Assembly (NCBI GenBank): GCA_030841035.1
Contig: JAVEDI010000055.1
Location: 1 to 64,000 of the forward strand
DNA: 64,000 nucleotides
DNA from: Actinomycetota bacterium
GTDB taxonomy: Bacteria; Actinomycetota; Actinomycetes; JACCUZ01
Reading direction: 5' to 3'
Shown here piece after piece: positions 16,352 through 26,574 of this stretch (position 1 is the first letter of the stretch; each line of letters begins with the position of its first letter). A model generated the notes under the pieces. The model made no database searches. It was not told the DNA's origin and saw nothing but the letters and a program-made list of their open reading frames with translations. The translations under genes were made by a program, and so were the position numbers.

Positions 16352-17350
16352 ATGGGTGCTTACATCATTCGCCGGGTGGCCGCCATGGCCGGGATGCTCA
16401 TCGCGCTGAGCGTGATCGTGTTCCTACTGTTCTCGGTGCTTCCCGCAGACCCCGCCCGCCTGGTGTGCGGCAAGTCCTGCACACCGCCGATCATCAAGGC
16501 CATCGACCACGAGTTCGGCTACGACCAGCCGGTGGCGACGCAGTACCGGCAGTTCGTCGAGGGCATCCTGGTCGGGCGCACCTATGGCGAGGGTCGTGCG
16601 GCGTTCAGGTGCAACGCGCCGTGCCTGGGCTACTCGTTCCTGCGCAACGAGGACGTCACCACCCTGATCGCGGACACGTTGCCCATCACCGCGCAGCTGG
16701 CCCTCGGCGGCTTCGTGCTGTGGATCATCTTCGGAGTCGGGGTCGGCATCGTCGCGGCGCTCAAGAGAGGCAAGTGGCAGGACCGCGCCATCATGGGCGG
16801 GGCCCTGGTCGGCTACTCCTTCCCGTCGTTCTTCATCGCGTTGCTGCTCATCTTCTTCGTGCAGATCAAGTTCGGCGTGCTGGGCTTCCACTCCTACGTG
16901 CCGATCTACGAGGATCCGCTCGAGTGGTTCAAGACGTTCATCCTGCCGTGGATCGCCATCGCCCTGCTCTACGCAGCCTTCTACTCTCGGCTCACGCGCA
17001 ACCAGATGCTCGAGACCCTCGGCGAGGACTACATCCGCACTGCACGGGCCAAGGGGCTGCCGGAGCGCACGGTGATCGGCCGGCACGCCTTGCGCGCCGG
17101 GCTGGCCCCGATCGTCACCTCTGCCGGCCTCGACCTCGCGGACCTGCTCGGCGGCGCCATCATCATCGAGCAGGTCTTCGCCCTGCCGGGCATCGGACGC
17201 CTCTCCGTCGACTCCGTCACCACGCCGGACCTGCCGGTGATCACCGGCACCGTCATCGTCGCCGGCTTCTTCCTCATCCTGGCGAACCTGGTCGTCGACC
17301 TGCTGTACGCCGTCATCGACCCGCGAGTGAGGCTGGTCGGCCACGGCTAG
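16352..17350 (+). CDS. ABC transporter permease, oligopeptide/dipeptide (DppB-like) type
   Basis: A 332-residue inner-membrane permease with about six membrane helices. The N-terminus MGAYIIRRVAAMAGMLIALSV matches the DppB/OppB family, and the EAA loop that docks on the ATPase is GEDYIRTARAKGLPERTV. The insertion QFVEGILVGRTYGEGRAAF with two CxxxC-like pairs lies in the outer loop. ATG 16352 is chosen because residues before it are not family-like. No second permease, binding protein or ATPase gene is nearby, so it is an orphan in this window; partners may be elsewhere. Confidence 0.88.
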   Translation: MGAYIIRRVAAMAGMLIALSVIVFLLFSVLPADPARLVCGKSCTPPIIKAIDHEFGYDQPVATQYRQFVEGILVGRTYGEGRAAFRCNAPCLGYSFLRNEDVTTLIADTLPITAQLALGGFVLWIIFGVGVGIVAALKRGKWQDRAIMGGALVGYSFPSFFIALLLIFFVQIKFGVLGFHSYVPIYEDPLEWFKTFILPWIAIALLYAAFYSRLTRNQMLETLGEDYIRTARAKGLPERTVIGRHALRAGLAPIVTSAGLDLADLLGGAIIIEQVFALPGIGRLSVDSVTTPDLPVITGTVIVAGFFLILANLVVDLLYAVIDPRVRLVGHG

Positions 17351-17444
17351 GTCCCGCCGCGGATCGGCGGCTGACACGGTACGGTCCGGGATCGTCACCA
17401 GGCTCCGGGCCGCGGGCTGTGTCTTCGCCGAGGACGAGGCGCGG

Positions 17445-18185
17445 TTGCTCCTCTCGGCGGGCGGGTCACCGGCTGAGCGCGACGCCATGGTGGAGCGGCG
17501 CGTCGCCGGCCTCCCCCTCGAGCACGTCCTGGGCTGGACAGACTTCTGCGGCGTACGTATCGCCGTGGACGCGGGCGTCTTCGTACCTCGGCCGCGGACC
17601 GAGTTCCTCGTCAGCCAGGCCGTCGCGCTGGCCCGGCCGGAGGCTGCGCATGTCCCGACAGTGGTCCTCGACCTGTGCTGCGGCTCGGGCGCTGTCGGGG
17701 CCGCGCTGGCCGCCCGGCTCGAGCGGGTCGAGCTGCACGCCGTCGACCGCGACGCCGCCGCGGTGCAGTGCGCACGGCGCAACGTGGCCGACGTCGGGGC
17801 ACAGGTCTACGAGGGCGACCTGTACGCCCCGTTGCCGGACACGCTGCGGGGCCGCGTCGACGTACTGGTCGCCAACGCTCCGTACGTACCCACCGACGAG
17901 ATCGGGCTGCTGCCGGTGGAGGCGCGCACGCACGAGCCGAGGGCGGCGCTCGACGGCGGTCCGGACGGGCTGGACGTCGTACGGCGGCTGGTCGCCGGGT
18001 CGCCACCGTGGCTGGCCCCCGACGGTCGCCTGCTGGTCGAGACGAGCGCGGGCCAGGCGGCGCAGACGGCGCAGACCCTCGCGCGGTGCGGACTCATCCC
18101 GAGGATTGCCAGGTGCAGCGACCTGAACGCCACGGTCGTCATCGGCGACCGACCGGGCGGCCCGCCACCGGTATCGGTCACCTGA
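17445..18185 (+). CDS. PrmC-like protein (glutamine-N5) methyltransferase
   Basis: A SAM-dependent methyltransferase of the PrmC/HemK relatives with unassigned substrate. VVLDLCCGSGAVGAAL is the SAM-binding motif I; the catalytic NPPY motif is NAPY here (VANAPYVPTDE), as in this subgroup. About 246 residues from TTG 17445. Family-like sequence (RLRAAGCVFAEDEAR) continues upstream in the same frame back to about 17391, yet no ATG, GTG or TTG occurs between the in-frame stop at 17328 and 17445. So the start is either this TTG or a rare codon such as ATC 17391. It follows the permease gene by less than 100 bases. Confidence 0.82.
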   Translation: MLLSAGGSPAERDAMVERRVAGLPLEHVLGWTDFCGVRIAVDAGVFVPRPRTEFLVSQAVALARPEAAHVPTVVLDLCCGSGAVGAALAARLERVELHAVDRDAAAVQCARRNVADVGAQVYEGDLYAPLPDTLRGRVDVLVANAPYVPTDEIGLLPVEARTHEPRAALDGGPDGLDVVRRLVAGSPPWLAPDGRLLVETSAGQAAQTAQTLARCGLIPRIARCSDLNATVVIGDRPGGPPPVSVT

Positions 18186-18196
18186 CGAACGATCGG

Positions 18197-19573
18197 TCAG
18201 GCGGGCGACAGCAGGCGACGTCCGAGCTGTGCCGCCGAACCCGGGAAGCCGAAGTGGAAGCCCTGCGCGTACTCGCAGCCGAGCCGGCTCAGGTGCGCGG
18301 CCTGCTCAGGGGTCTCGACTCCCTCGGCTACGACGGCCCGTCCGAGACGGTGCGCGATCGAGATGATCGCCGCGACTGTCGAGTCCTCTCCCCGGTTGTC
18401 ATCAAGGCCGAGGCCTCGGACGAGGCTGCGGTCCACCTTGACGACGTCCACGTGGAAGCGCTGAAGATAACCCAGAGAGGTCGCGGCAGCGGAGAAGTCG
18501 TCGAACGCCAGGCTGACCCCCAGCTCCAGCAGGTTCCGCACCACCTTCTGCTCCGCGGCGAGCAGCCGCATCAGGGCCACCTCGCTCAGTTCGAGCACGA
18601 CAGAGGCCGGCGATGTCCCGTGCGCCTCGAGGGTCTCTCGCAGCTTCCGGCTGAAGTCGGGGTGCACCACGCGGTCGGGCGAGACGTTGATCGACAGGGT
18701 CAGTCCTTCGAGCCCGGCTCCGATTCGCAGGGTGTTCCATTCGCTCAGCTGCTGCACCGCCTCCTGGAGGACCAGTTCGTCGAGACGGTCGGCCAGCCCG
18801 TGCCGTTCGGCCAGGGGAAGGAACTCCGTCGGGGTCAGGTCGCCCCGATGCGGATGCGCCCAACGGGCCAGCGCCTCGACGCCGACCACCTGCTCGGTGC
18901 CCAGCGCGACGATGGGCTGGTAGGCCACCCAGAACTGCCCGGTGTCCATGGCCCGCACCAGCTCTTCGACCTGCGGGCCGTCGTGGGTGGACGTCCACCG
19001 GGGCGGCGCGAGGGCAGCCGGGTCGGACAGGGAGGACAGCTCGGCCAACAGCCCTTGCGACACCGCATCGTCCGAGCGGGCCGCGGCAGGTCGTGCCGCC
19101 CGGCTCGCCGGGGTGTCTGCCGTGCTGGGCGGCTGCGCCACCCCGGGGAGGTCGAGGTCGGACACGTCGAGGTCGAACACGTTGGGGTCCGGCTCCGGGC
19201 CCGGGGCCGGCGCGCAGAGCCGGCCGACCCAGTCGAGCAGGTGCTCCACGTCAAAGGGCTTGGGGACGTAGCAGCTCGCACCGTTGGCCCAGCCGGCCCA
19301 CGTCGTCACGTCGTCGGTCGCGGCGGTCAGCATGAGCACCGGCAGGCCTGCCGTGCGCGGATCGGCGCGCAGGCGTTCGAGCAGCTCGAGCCCGCTCATG
19401 CCCGGCATCATCACGTCGAGGACCAGGCAGTCAGGCATCCCCTCAGCGATGCGCTCGATCGCTTGCATCGCGTCCGCCGCTTCACGCACGGCATAGCCGT
19501 CGAGCTCGAGGCAGTCGCGCAGCAGCTGGCGCACCGACGTCTCGTCGTCCACCACCAGCACGTTCTCCATCAC
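18197..19573 (-). CDS. Response regulator with EAL (c-di-GMP phosphodiesterase-type) output
   Basis: A 458-residue two-domain regulator. Receiver domain 1-120 has the acidic pair D9-D10, phospho-acceptor D53 in LVLDVMMPG and the Lys in PKPF. A Pro/Asp linker leads to an EAL domain (about 205-450) with VEALARW, INVSPD, LELSEVA, AFDDFS, VVKVDRSL, VVAEGVET and YAQGFHFG, so the metal and catalytic residues seem present. Loop 6, normally FGTGYSSL, reads FSAAATSL, which may affect activity or dimer control. It follows a histidine kinase gene by 9 bases, its likely phosphodonor. If active it hydrolyses c-di-GMP. Confidence 0.88.
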   Translation of the reverse strand: MMENVLVVDDETSVRQLLRDCLELDGYAVREAADAMQAIERIAEGMPDCLVLDVMMPGMSGLELLERLRADPRTAGLPVLMLTAATDDVTTWAGWANGASCYVPKPFDVEHLLDWVGRLCAPAPGPEPDPNVFDLDVSDLDLPGVAQPPSTADTPASRAARPAAARSDDAVSQGLLAELSSLSDPAALAPPRWTSTHDGPQVEELVRAMDTGQFWVAYQPIVALGTEQVVGVEALARWAHPHRGDLTPTEFLPLAERHGLADRLDELVLQEAVQQLSEWNTLRIGAGLEGLTLSINVSPDRVVHPDFSRKLRETLEAHGTSPASVVLELSEVALMRLLAAEQKVVRNLLELGVSLAFDDFSAAATSLGYLQRFHVDVVKVDRSLVRGLGLDDNRGEDSTVAAIISIAHRLGRAVVAEGVETPEQAAHLSRLGCEYAQGFHFGFPGSAAQLGRRLLSPA

Positions 19574-19582
19574 GGCATCTCC

Positions 19583-21799
19583 CTAGCGACCCACCGGCGT
19601 CCGGGCGCCGGCTGGATCGGTCAACGGCATCTCCTCCATGACCTTCGGCAGGGCGAGGTGGAAAGTCGAGCCCTTGTCCAGCTCTGACTCGACGGTGATG
19701 TCGCCTCGCATCGCCCGGGCGAGCTCGCGAGCGATGAAAAGCCCCAGTCCGCTGCCGCCGGTGCGCATGGTGAAGGGGTCTTCCACCCGGTGGAAGCGTT
19801 CGAAGATGCGTTCGTGCTCGGCGGCGGGGATGCCGCGGCCGCGATCGATGACGATCACCCGGGCCGTGCCGGTCGCCGGGTCGTCCCTCAGCTCGACCAC
19901 GATGGGAGTGTCCTCGGCCGAGTACTTCTCCGCATTTCCGATCAGGTTGGTGAGACACTGCAACGCCCGCACCGTGTCGCAGCTCACCATCACCGGATGG
20001 GCAGGCAGCCGAACGTCGAGACGGTGCGAGAGCAGCGGGTAGGCGGTCACTGCCTGCCGCACGATGTTGCGCAGGTCCTCGGTGACCAGGTCGATCGCCA
20101 GCTTGCTCGTCTCCGTCGGCTGGACCCGGGAGGCCATCAGCAGGTCGTCGACCAGCCGGCTCAGGTGGTCAGCGCGATCCTCGATGAGCTGCAGCGCATG
20201 AAGCCTGCGGGCCGGCTCCATGCGGTCACCGCGCGAGGCCAGCAACCGGGCGTAACCCTTGATGGGTGTGATGGGCGTGCGAAGCTCGTGGGAGACGGTG
20301 GCGACGAAGTCGGCCTTCATCTTCTCGACGCGCCGGTCTTCCGTCGCGTCGTGCACCGTGAGCACCGCCAGGCCGGGGGTGGTCGAGTCGCCGAGGCGGC
20401 TCACGGACACCTCGAGTGAGCGGTCGTCGCCGTTGCGCCCGACGAGGCACACCTGCGCCATCGTCTGCGCTCGCACGACCGGGAGGGACTTGGAGAGCGT
20501 CGCCGCCGTCGCCACGGGATCGCGGGCCAGCGATGCGAGGAGTGCGACGACGGCGTCCTCGTGATGAGTCCGGGCCGCCGGGGGCGGCGGCTCACCCACG
20601 AGGGCTCGGATGGATGGCGACCAGACCATCACCCGGCCGTCCGCGTCCAGCACGGCGATGCCGTCGGTCGCATGGTCGATCACTGCCTGCAGCTTGGACG
20701 ACTCCTCGATCAGTGCCGCCAGGTGACGACCCGACCGCAGCACACTCCCGATGGCGCTCGCCGTCGTGGCGAGCAGCGGCTCGTCCACGCGCTCATGCGA
20801 GACGGGGCTCGAGTCGCTCCCGGAGTCGTCCTCGCCGTGCCACCCAAGGACCAGGCGACCCTGGACACCGTCACCGAGATCGAGGGGCACGACGTGGTCC
20901 CCGGGGTGGACCGGTCCCTCCGCGGTCAGCAGGATGGCGGCGCGATCCGCGCCGAACAGCTTGCGCAGCGGGGGCAGCAGGCCAGCGATCAGGTCGGCGG
21001 GCTCACCGGGTGCGGTGAGCGCCGAGCTGAGGCGGACCAGGGCGTTGCCGCGCTCGCGTTCCTGGGCGTGGCGTTGACTCTGCTTGTAGGAGTGCACGAG
21101 GGCGAGCACCGGGAGCCAGACGAACGGCAGCAGCAGCGGATCGGTGGTGGCGATGGCGGTCGAGATGACGGCCACGCCGAGGTTGCCCGCAACCATGGTC
21201 AGGGTGACCGCAGCCTCCGCCCGCACCCAGCCCAGGAAGTTCTCACCCTGTACGACGGACATGACGGCGGCCATCGCCAGCAGGTTCACCACGCCGAACG
21301 CCCCGGTTCCGACCAGCAATGCTGCGACGACTCTCAGGTCCAGCGACTCGTGAGCATCGCCGGCGATGATGTGGGTCAGCAGCAGCATCACCGCGGTGGC
21401 CACGCTGAACATGCCCAGGTTGAACAGCGTCTTCACGGGAGCGCGACGCTTGAGCAACCACACCAGCGTGGGACCGGCGACGGCGCCCCCGAGAACGAAC
21501 GCCGGGGGGAGCACGAGCGCGGCAACCACCACGACCGCCTCGAAGAACGCCAGGTCCTCAGCCGTGTCGCCGTGGGGCACCCGGACGTGGGCGACCTCCG
21601 ACAAGGCAGCGAGCGCCACCAGCGCAGCGACGGCCCCACCGACCGGAACGGGGTGGTCCAGCAACCCCTCCGCCGGGAGCATCAGCACCCAGGCACCCAG
21701 CAGGGCACCGGTCAGCAGCAGGCCACCCACGACGGTAGGCAGCCGGTGCACCAGCGCGAGCAACCGCCTGCCGTGAGTCGGGGCAGCCATCTGCGTCAC
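19583..21799 (-). CDS. Membrane histidine kinase with GAF and PAS sensor domains
   Basis: A 738-residue sensor kinase. About seven to eight membrane helices occupy residues 10-235, followed by a GAF-like region (about 255-355), a PAS domain (about 360-485, AVIDHATDGIAVLDADGRVMVW) and the kinase core: H504 in VSHELRTPITPIKGY, N-box NLIGNAEKYS, G1 DRGRGIP, G2 GGSGLGLFIA. The GTG start at 21799 overlaps the stop of the upstream subtilase (GTGA), so it is coupled to that gene, and the REC-EAL protein follows. Together they look like one pathway linking an envelope or external protease to c-di-GMP turnover; the signal is unknown. Confidence 0.87.
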   Translation of the reverse strand: MTQMAAPTHGRRLLALVHRLPTVVGGLLLTGALLGAWVLMLPAEGLLDHPVPVGGAVAALVALAALSEVAHVRVPHGDTAEDLAFFEAVVVVAALVLPPAFVLGGAVAGPTLVWLLKRRAPVKTLFNLGMFSVATAVMLLLTHIIAGDAHESLDLRVVAALLVGTGAFGVVNLLAMAAVMSVVQGENFLGWVRAEAAVTLTMVAGNLGVAVISTAIATTDPLLLPFVWLPVLALVHSYKQSQRHAQERERGNALVRLSSALTAPGEPADLIAGLLPPLRKLFGADRAAILLTAEGPVHPGDHVVPLDLGDGVQGRLVLGWHGEDDSGSDSSPVSHERVDEPLLATTASAIGSVLRSGRHLAALIEESSKLQAVIDHATDGIAVLDADGRVMVWSPSIRALVGEPPPPAARTHHEDAVVALLASLARDPVATAATLSKSLPVVRAQTMAQVCLVGRNGDDRSLEVSVSRLGDSTTPGLAVLTVHDATEDRRVEKMKADFVATVSHELRTPITPIKGYARLLASRGDRMEPARRLHALQLIEDRADHLSRLVDDLLMASRVQPTETSKLAIDLVTEDLRNIVRQAVTAYPLLSHRLDVRLPAHPVMVSCDTVRALQCLTNLIGNAEKYSAEDTPIVVELRDDPATGTARVIVIDRGRGIPAAEHERIFERFHRVEDPFTMRTGGSGLGLFIARELARAMRGDITVESELDKGSTFHLALPKVMEEMPLTDPAGARTPVGR

Positions 21800-23544
21800 G
21801 GGGACCTCGGGCCCCAATCGTCAGCGGCCCAGCTGCGCGAGGCCCAGCTGCGCGAGGCCCAGGACCGCGACGCCCAGGACCGCGACGCCCAGGACCGCGA
21901 GGCCCAGTCGTCAGCCGCCCAGGACCGCGAGGCCCAGCTGCGGGAGGCCCACGACCGCGACGCCCAGTCGTCGGCGGCCCAGGACCGCGACGCCCAGGAC
22001 CGGGAGAGCCACACCGCACCGAGGTCACCGTCTGTTGCCCAGCGGCGTGCGGCGTCCGCCTGGTCGTAGCTGGCCACGACGCCGGCCGCGACCGCCGAGG
22101 CCCAGGCGCCGGCGAGCCGACTACGCAACCCGGCGGGCAGCTGCAGCCAGGCCGCCAGCGCGTCGCTGCGTGATCCCTTGCGCCACGCGGCGGCGAAACG
22201 CTGGTAGGTCGCTGACACGGCCGGGGCCGACCACGCCTGCTGCTGCGCGCGGATCTGCGCCGCCGCCGGCACGGTTGCCGCGAGGTCCAGACCCCCGGCC
22301 CCCGTCGCGGTGCGGTCACCGGAAACGGCGTACGCACCGGCGCTCAGCGCGGCCTTCACGTCGTCGGGACCCAGCTCGGGCTGGGTGGAGAGCAGGGCGG
22401 CGACCGCCCCGGACACGACCGCAGTGGCCATCGACGTACCGCTGCCGCGGAAGTTGGCGGCACCGACCCGAGCCGCGGGGTACTTCGTGTCGATCACGCT
22501 GCCCGGTGCGCGCAGCCCGACGGTCGCGACACCGGGAGCCACCAGGTCAGGCTTGGGGCTGGGGTCCCCGACCGTGCCGCGCGAGGAGAAGGGCGCGACC
22601 ACGTCGTCAGAGGGGGTCACGGTCCCCTTGTCGTCGAGCGCACCGACGGTGATGACGGCTGGGTCGGTCCCTGGCACGGTGACGGTGCCCGGCTCGGGCC
22701 CGTCGTTGCCGGCAGCGACGACGACCACCAACCCGCGGTCCCACAGCCCCTCGAGCGCCCTGCTCAACGGGTCGATGCCGGGAGAGCCCGGGTCGTCGGC
22801 CGACAGCGAGAGGTTGACCACGCGCAGCGAGTCGTCCCGGCGGGCGCGCTCCGCGACGGCCTGCAGACCCGCGAGGACACGCAGCAGCGAGGTACTCCCG
22901 TCAGGAGCGGCGACCTGCACGTCGAGGATGCCCGCGTCCGGCGCGATGCCCCGGTAGCGGCCGCCGGATGAGACCCCGCTGCTGGCGATCAGGCCCGCGA
23001 GGAACGTGCCGTGGCCGAAGCCGTCACCGGCCGCAGCACCCGAGACGTTCAGGTGCTGGACCGAGCCGGGCAGGTCAGGCACCGACGCCACGCCGGTGTC
23101 GACGACCGCCACCGTCACGCCGCGGCCCGAGGCACCGCTGTCGGGACCGCGGCGCGAGTCGTCGCTGCCCTGGTCCCCGGAAGCGCCGGCCGCGGCGTCG
23201 CCGGTCACCCGCATCGGCCGGTCGGCGGCGCTCATGACCCCGGTCGGGGGCTGCCACGTCGAGGGCACCTCGACCACGACCCCGGAGGCGACCGACAGCC
23301 GGCCTACGACCGAGGCGCCGCTCGCGCGCAGCCGCGCCGCCAGAGCGTCCAGCGTGGCGGCGCTACCGTCCGCCCACCACGCGATCTGCCGGACCGTCGG
23401 CCCGACCGCCGGCGCATCAGTGCGTGCCGTCGTGGACGCACCGGCCGGCAGCGCGACGGCGACCGCGAGGGCCACCGCAGCGGCGACCCGCCAGTTTCCG
23501 GGTCGCCTGCTCGATCGAAGCGGACTCGAGCACGACGAGAGCAT
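21796..23544 (-). CDS. Secreted subtilisin-family (S8) protease with C-terminal Trp-pentapeptide repeats
   Basis: A 582-residue subtilase. A signal peptide ([23 protein letters not shown]) precedes the catalytic domain with D149 (VAVVDTGV), H178 ([10 protein letters not shown]), oxyanion N280 and S371 (GSGTSMATA). ATG 23544 is chosen: AAAGGCG lies before it and the signal peptide begins soon after. Residues 512-581 are fourteen 5-residue units, mostly WASRS with three WAADD. The tail is probably extracellular and may bind a surface or partner. The gene is first in an operon with the histidine kinase and REC-EAL genes. Confidence 0.88.
   Translation of the reverse strand: MLSSCSSPLRSSRRPGNWRVAAAVALAVAVALPAGASTTARTDAPAVGPTVRQIAWWADGSAATLDALAARLRASGASVVGRLSVASGVVVEVPSTWQPPTGVMSAADRPMRVTGDAAAGASGDQGSDDSRRGPDSGASGRGVTVAVVDTGVASVPDLPGSVQHLNVSGAAAGDGFGHGTFLAGLIASSGVSSGGRYRGIAPDAGILDVQVAAPDGSTSLLRVLAGLQAVAERARRDDSLRVVNLSLSADDPGSPGIDPLSRALEGLWDRGLVVVVAAGNDGPEPGTVTVPGTDPAVITVGALDDKGTVTPSDDVVAPFSSRGTVGDPSPKPDLVAPGVATVGLRAPGSVIDTKYPAARVGAANFRGSGTSMATAVVSGAVAALLSTQPELGPDDVKAALSAGAYAVSGDRTATGAGGLDLAATVPAAAQIRAQQQAWSAPAVSATYQRFAAAWRKGSRSDALAAWLQLPAGLRSRLAGAWASAVAAGVVASYDQADAARRWATDGDLGAVWLSRSWASRSWAADDWASRSWASRSWASRSWAADDWASRSWASRSWASRSWASRSWASRSWAADDWGPRSP
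21802..22011 (-). repeat. Tandem 15-bp repeat array encoding 14 Trp pentapeptides
   Basis: Fourteen 15-bp units encode [15 protein letters not shown], three [10 protein letters not shown], five [10 protein letters not shown] and WGPRS. Blocks of SRS units grow from 2 to 3 to 5 between the WAADD units. The same amino acids use varied Ser and Arg codons (AGC/TCC, CGC/CGG), so the array is older than a single recent slippage event, although neighbouring units are often identical. Confidence 0.9.
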
Positions 23545-23695
23545 GGGGCGCCTTTCAGGAGGGGTGTCCCTATGTCTTCGGCACGCGACCCACCCCTCCA
23601 GGTGCGCCAAATGGGTGTCTCGAGGGCCGTGGCGCGGCCCAGGTGCTCCACGACCGGGGATCTGCCGTTGCCCTCAGGGGGCTACCGTCGCGTGC

Positions 23696-25096
<1,401 letters not shown>

Positions 25097-25121
25097 CCCT
25101 GGAGACTGGCGGGCGTGGCTG

Positions 25122-25559
25122 TCACCGCCGTGCGGAGGCGCAGCCGCCGCAGGTGCCCACGATCTCGAGGGTGTGGTCGACCTCGACGAAGCCGTGCTGG
25201 TCGGCGACGGCGCTCGACCAGCGTTCGACGGCCGGTCCCTCGACCTCGACCGTGCGCCCGCAGTGCCGACACACCAAGTGGTGGTGGTGGCCACTGCTGC
25301 ACCGCCGGTACATCACCTCGCGGTCGGGCGTGCGCAGGACGTCGACCTCGCCCGACTCGGCGAGGGCCTGCAGTGTGCGGTAGACGGTGGTCAACCCCAC
25401 CGACTGCCCCCGGTGTCGCAGCAGGTCGTGCAGCTCCTGCGCGCTGCGGAAGTCGTCGACCGACTCGAGCACCGACGCGACCGCCGCACGTTGTCGGGTC
25501 GCCCGGACGCCGGTCGACCCCGAGCCGCTGGCGACGTCGTACCGGCCGTTCTTCGTCAT
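25122..25559 (-). CDS. zur: Fur-family zinc uptake regulator
   Basis: A 145-residue Fur-family repressor: winged helix (VRATRQRAAVASVLESVDDFRSAQELH, split by VGLTTVYRTLQAL), the metal-site stretch GHHHHLVCRHCGRTVEVEG, and a second CxxC in GTCGGC that completes the structural zinc site. Context at the end of a zinc ABC transporter operon identifies it as Zur rather than Fur. ATG 25559 follows znuB by 25 bases; longer in-frame starts lie inside znuB. It should repress the operon when zinc is ample, through the candidate box at 28303. Confidence 0.92.
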   Translation of the reverse strand: MTKNGRYDVASGSGSTGVRATRQRAAVASVLESVDDFRSAQELHDLLRHRGQSVGLTTVYRTLQALAESGEVDVLRTPDREVMYRRCSSGHHHHLVCRHCGRTVEVEGPAVERWSSAVADQHGFVEVDHTLEIVGTCGGCASARR

Positions 25560-25584
25560 CCCTGCACCCTCGCTGTTCACCCGC

Positions 25585-26574
25585 TCAGTGCTCGTCGTAG
25601 TGGTCGACATGCTGGGCGTGCCGGTGGCCTTCGTGAAGGTAGTCGACGTGGTCACCATGGCGGACCGCGTCGTGGCCGCAGTCCTCGCCGTGCGTATGCA
25701 CCTGCTCATGGTCGTGGGCCGCCACGTGCACGCCGAGCTCACCCTCGGCGAGCTCAGGCATCGTCGTACGTCGTCGCCCCAGCGCGCCGCCGAGGCATGC
25801 CGTCGCCACGAAGCCGGCGATCGCGATCACGACGATGCTGGCGCCCGGCGCGACGTCGACGTAGTAGCTGAGCACGACGCCCGCGCTCGACACGACCACG
25901 CCGAGCCCCATGGCCAGCAGCAGCGTCGTGCGGAACGACCGGGTGAGCTGCTGCGCCGTCGCGACCGGCACCACCATCAAGGCGCTGACCAGCAGCAGGC
26001 CCACCACGCGCATCGCCGTCGTCACGGTGAGCGCGGCCATCACGGCGAGCAGCACGTTGTAGACGGGCACCCGGAGCCCCGCGACCCGGGCGTACTCCTC
26101 GTCGTGGCAGACCGCGAACAGCTGGCGGCGCAGGCTGAGCGCGAGCACCAGCACGACGAGGGCGAGGCCGGCGATCACCCACAGGTCGGTCGGCGACACC
26201 GTGGTCAGCGAGCCGAAGAGGTAGGTGTTGAGTGTGGCCGCGCTGTTGCCGGCCAGCCCGGTCAGCAGCACGCCGCCGGCGATGCCCCCGTAGAACAGCA
26301 TCGCGAGCGCCACGTCGCCGCTGGCCCGGCCGCGCATCCGCACGACCTCGATCGTCACCGCTCCGGCGGTCGCGACGATCATCGCCGTGAGCACCGGGAA
26401 GGCCCCGGTGAGCAACCCGAGCGCGACGCCGGTAAGGGCCACGTGGCCGATGCCGTCACCGATGAGGGCCTGGCGGCGCTGCACGAGGTAGGTGCCGACC
26501 GCGGGTGCGGCCAGCCCGGTCAGCACCGCACCGACCAGCGCACGCTGCATGAAGTCGTAGCCGAACATCGTCAC
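25585..26574 (-). CDS. znuB: Zinc/manganese-type ABC permease with His-rich tail
   Basis: A 329-residue ABC-3 family permease with about eight membrane helices, starting MTMFGYDFMQRALVGAVLTG. GQ-type turn residues QALIGDGIGHVALTGVALG match the ZnuB family. The last ~50 residues form a soluble tail with fourteen histidines (HDHEQVHTHGEDCGH and GHRHAQHVDHYDEH), presumably on the cytoplasmic side, where it could bind Zn. GTG 26574 overlaps the znuC stop (GTGA). Works with ZnuA and ZnuC to import Zn. Confidence 0.92.
   Translation of the reverse strand: MTMFGYDFMQRALVGAVLTGLAAPAVGTYLVQRRQALIGDGIGHVALTGVALGLLTGAFPVLTAMIVATAGAVTIEVVRMRGRASGDVALAMLFYGGIAGGVLLTGLAGNSAATLNTYLFGSLTTVSPTDLWVIAGLALVVLVLALSLRRQLFAVCHDEEYARVAGLRVPVYNVLLAVMAALTVTTAMRVVGLLLVSALMVVPVATAQQLTRSFRTTLLLAMGLGVVVSSAGVVLSYYVDVAPGASIVVIAIAGFVATACLGGALGRRRTTMPELAEGELGVHVAAHDHEQVHTHGEDCGHDAVRHGDHVDYLHEGHRHAQHVDHYDEH

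Noticed and set aside
21802-22011. A CRISPR-like array in 15-bp periodic DNA
   Set aside because: It is a coding repeat in frame with the subtilase; the period is 5 codons with no spacers.
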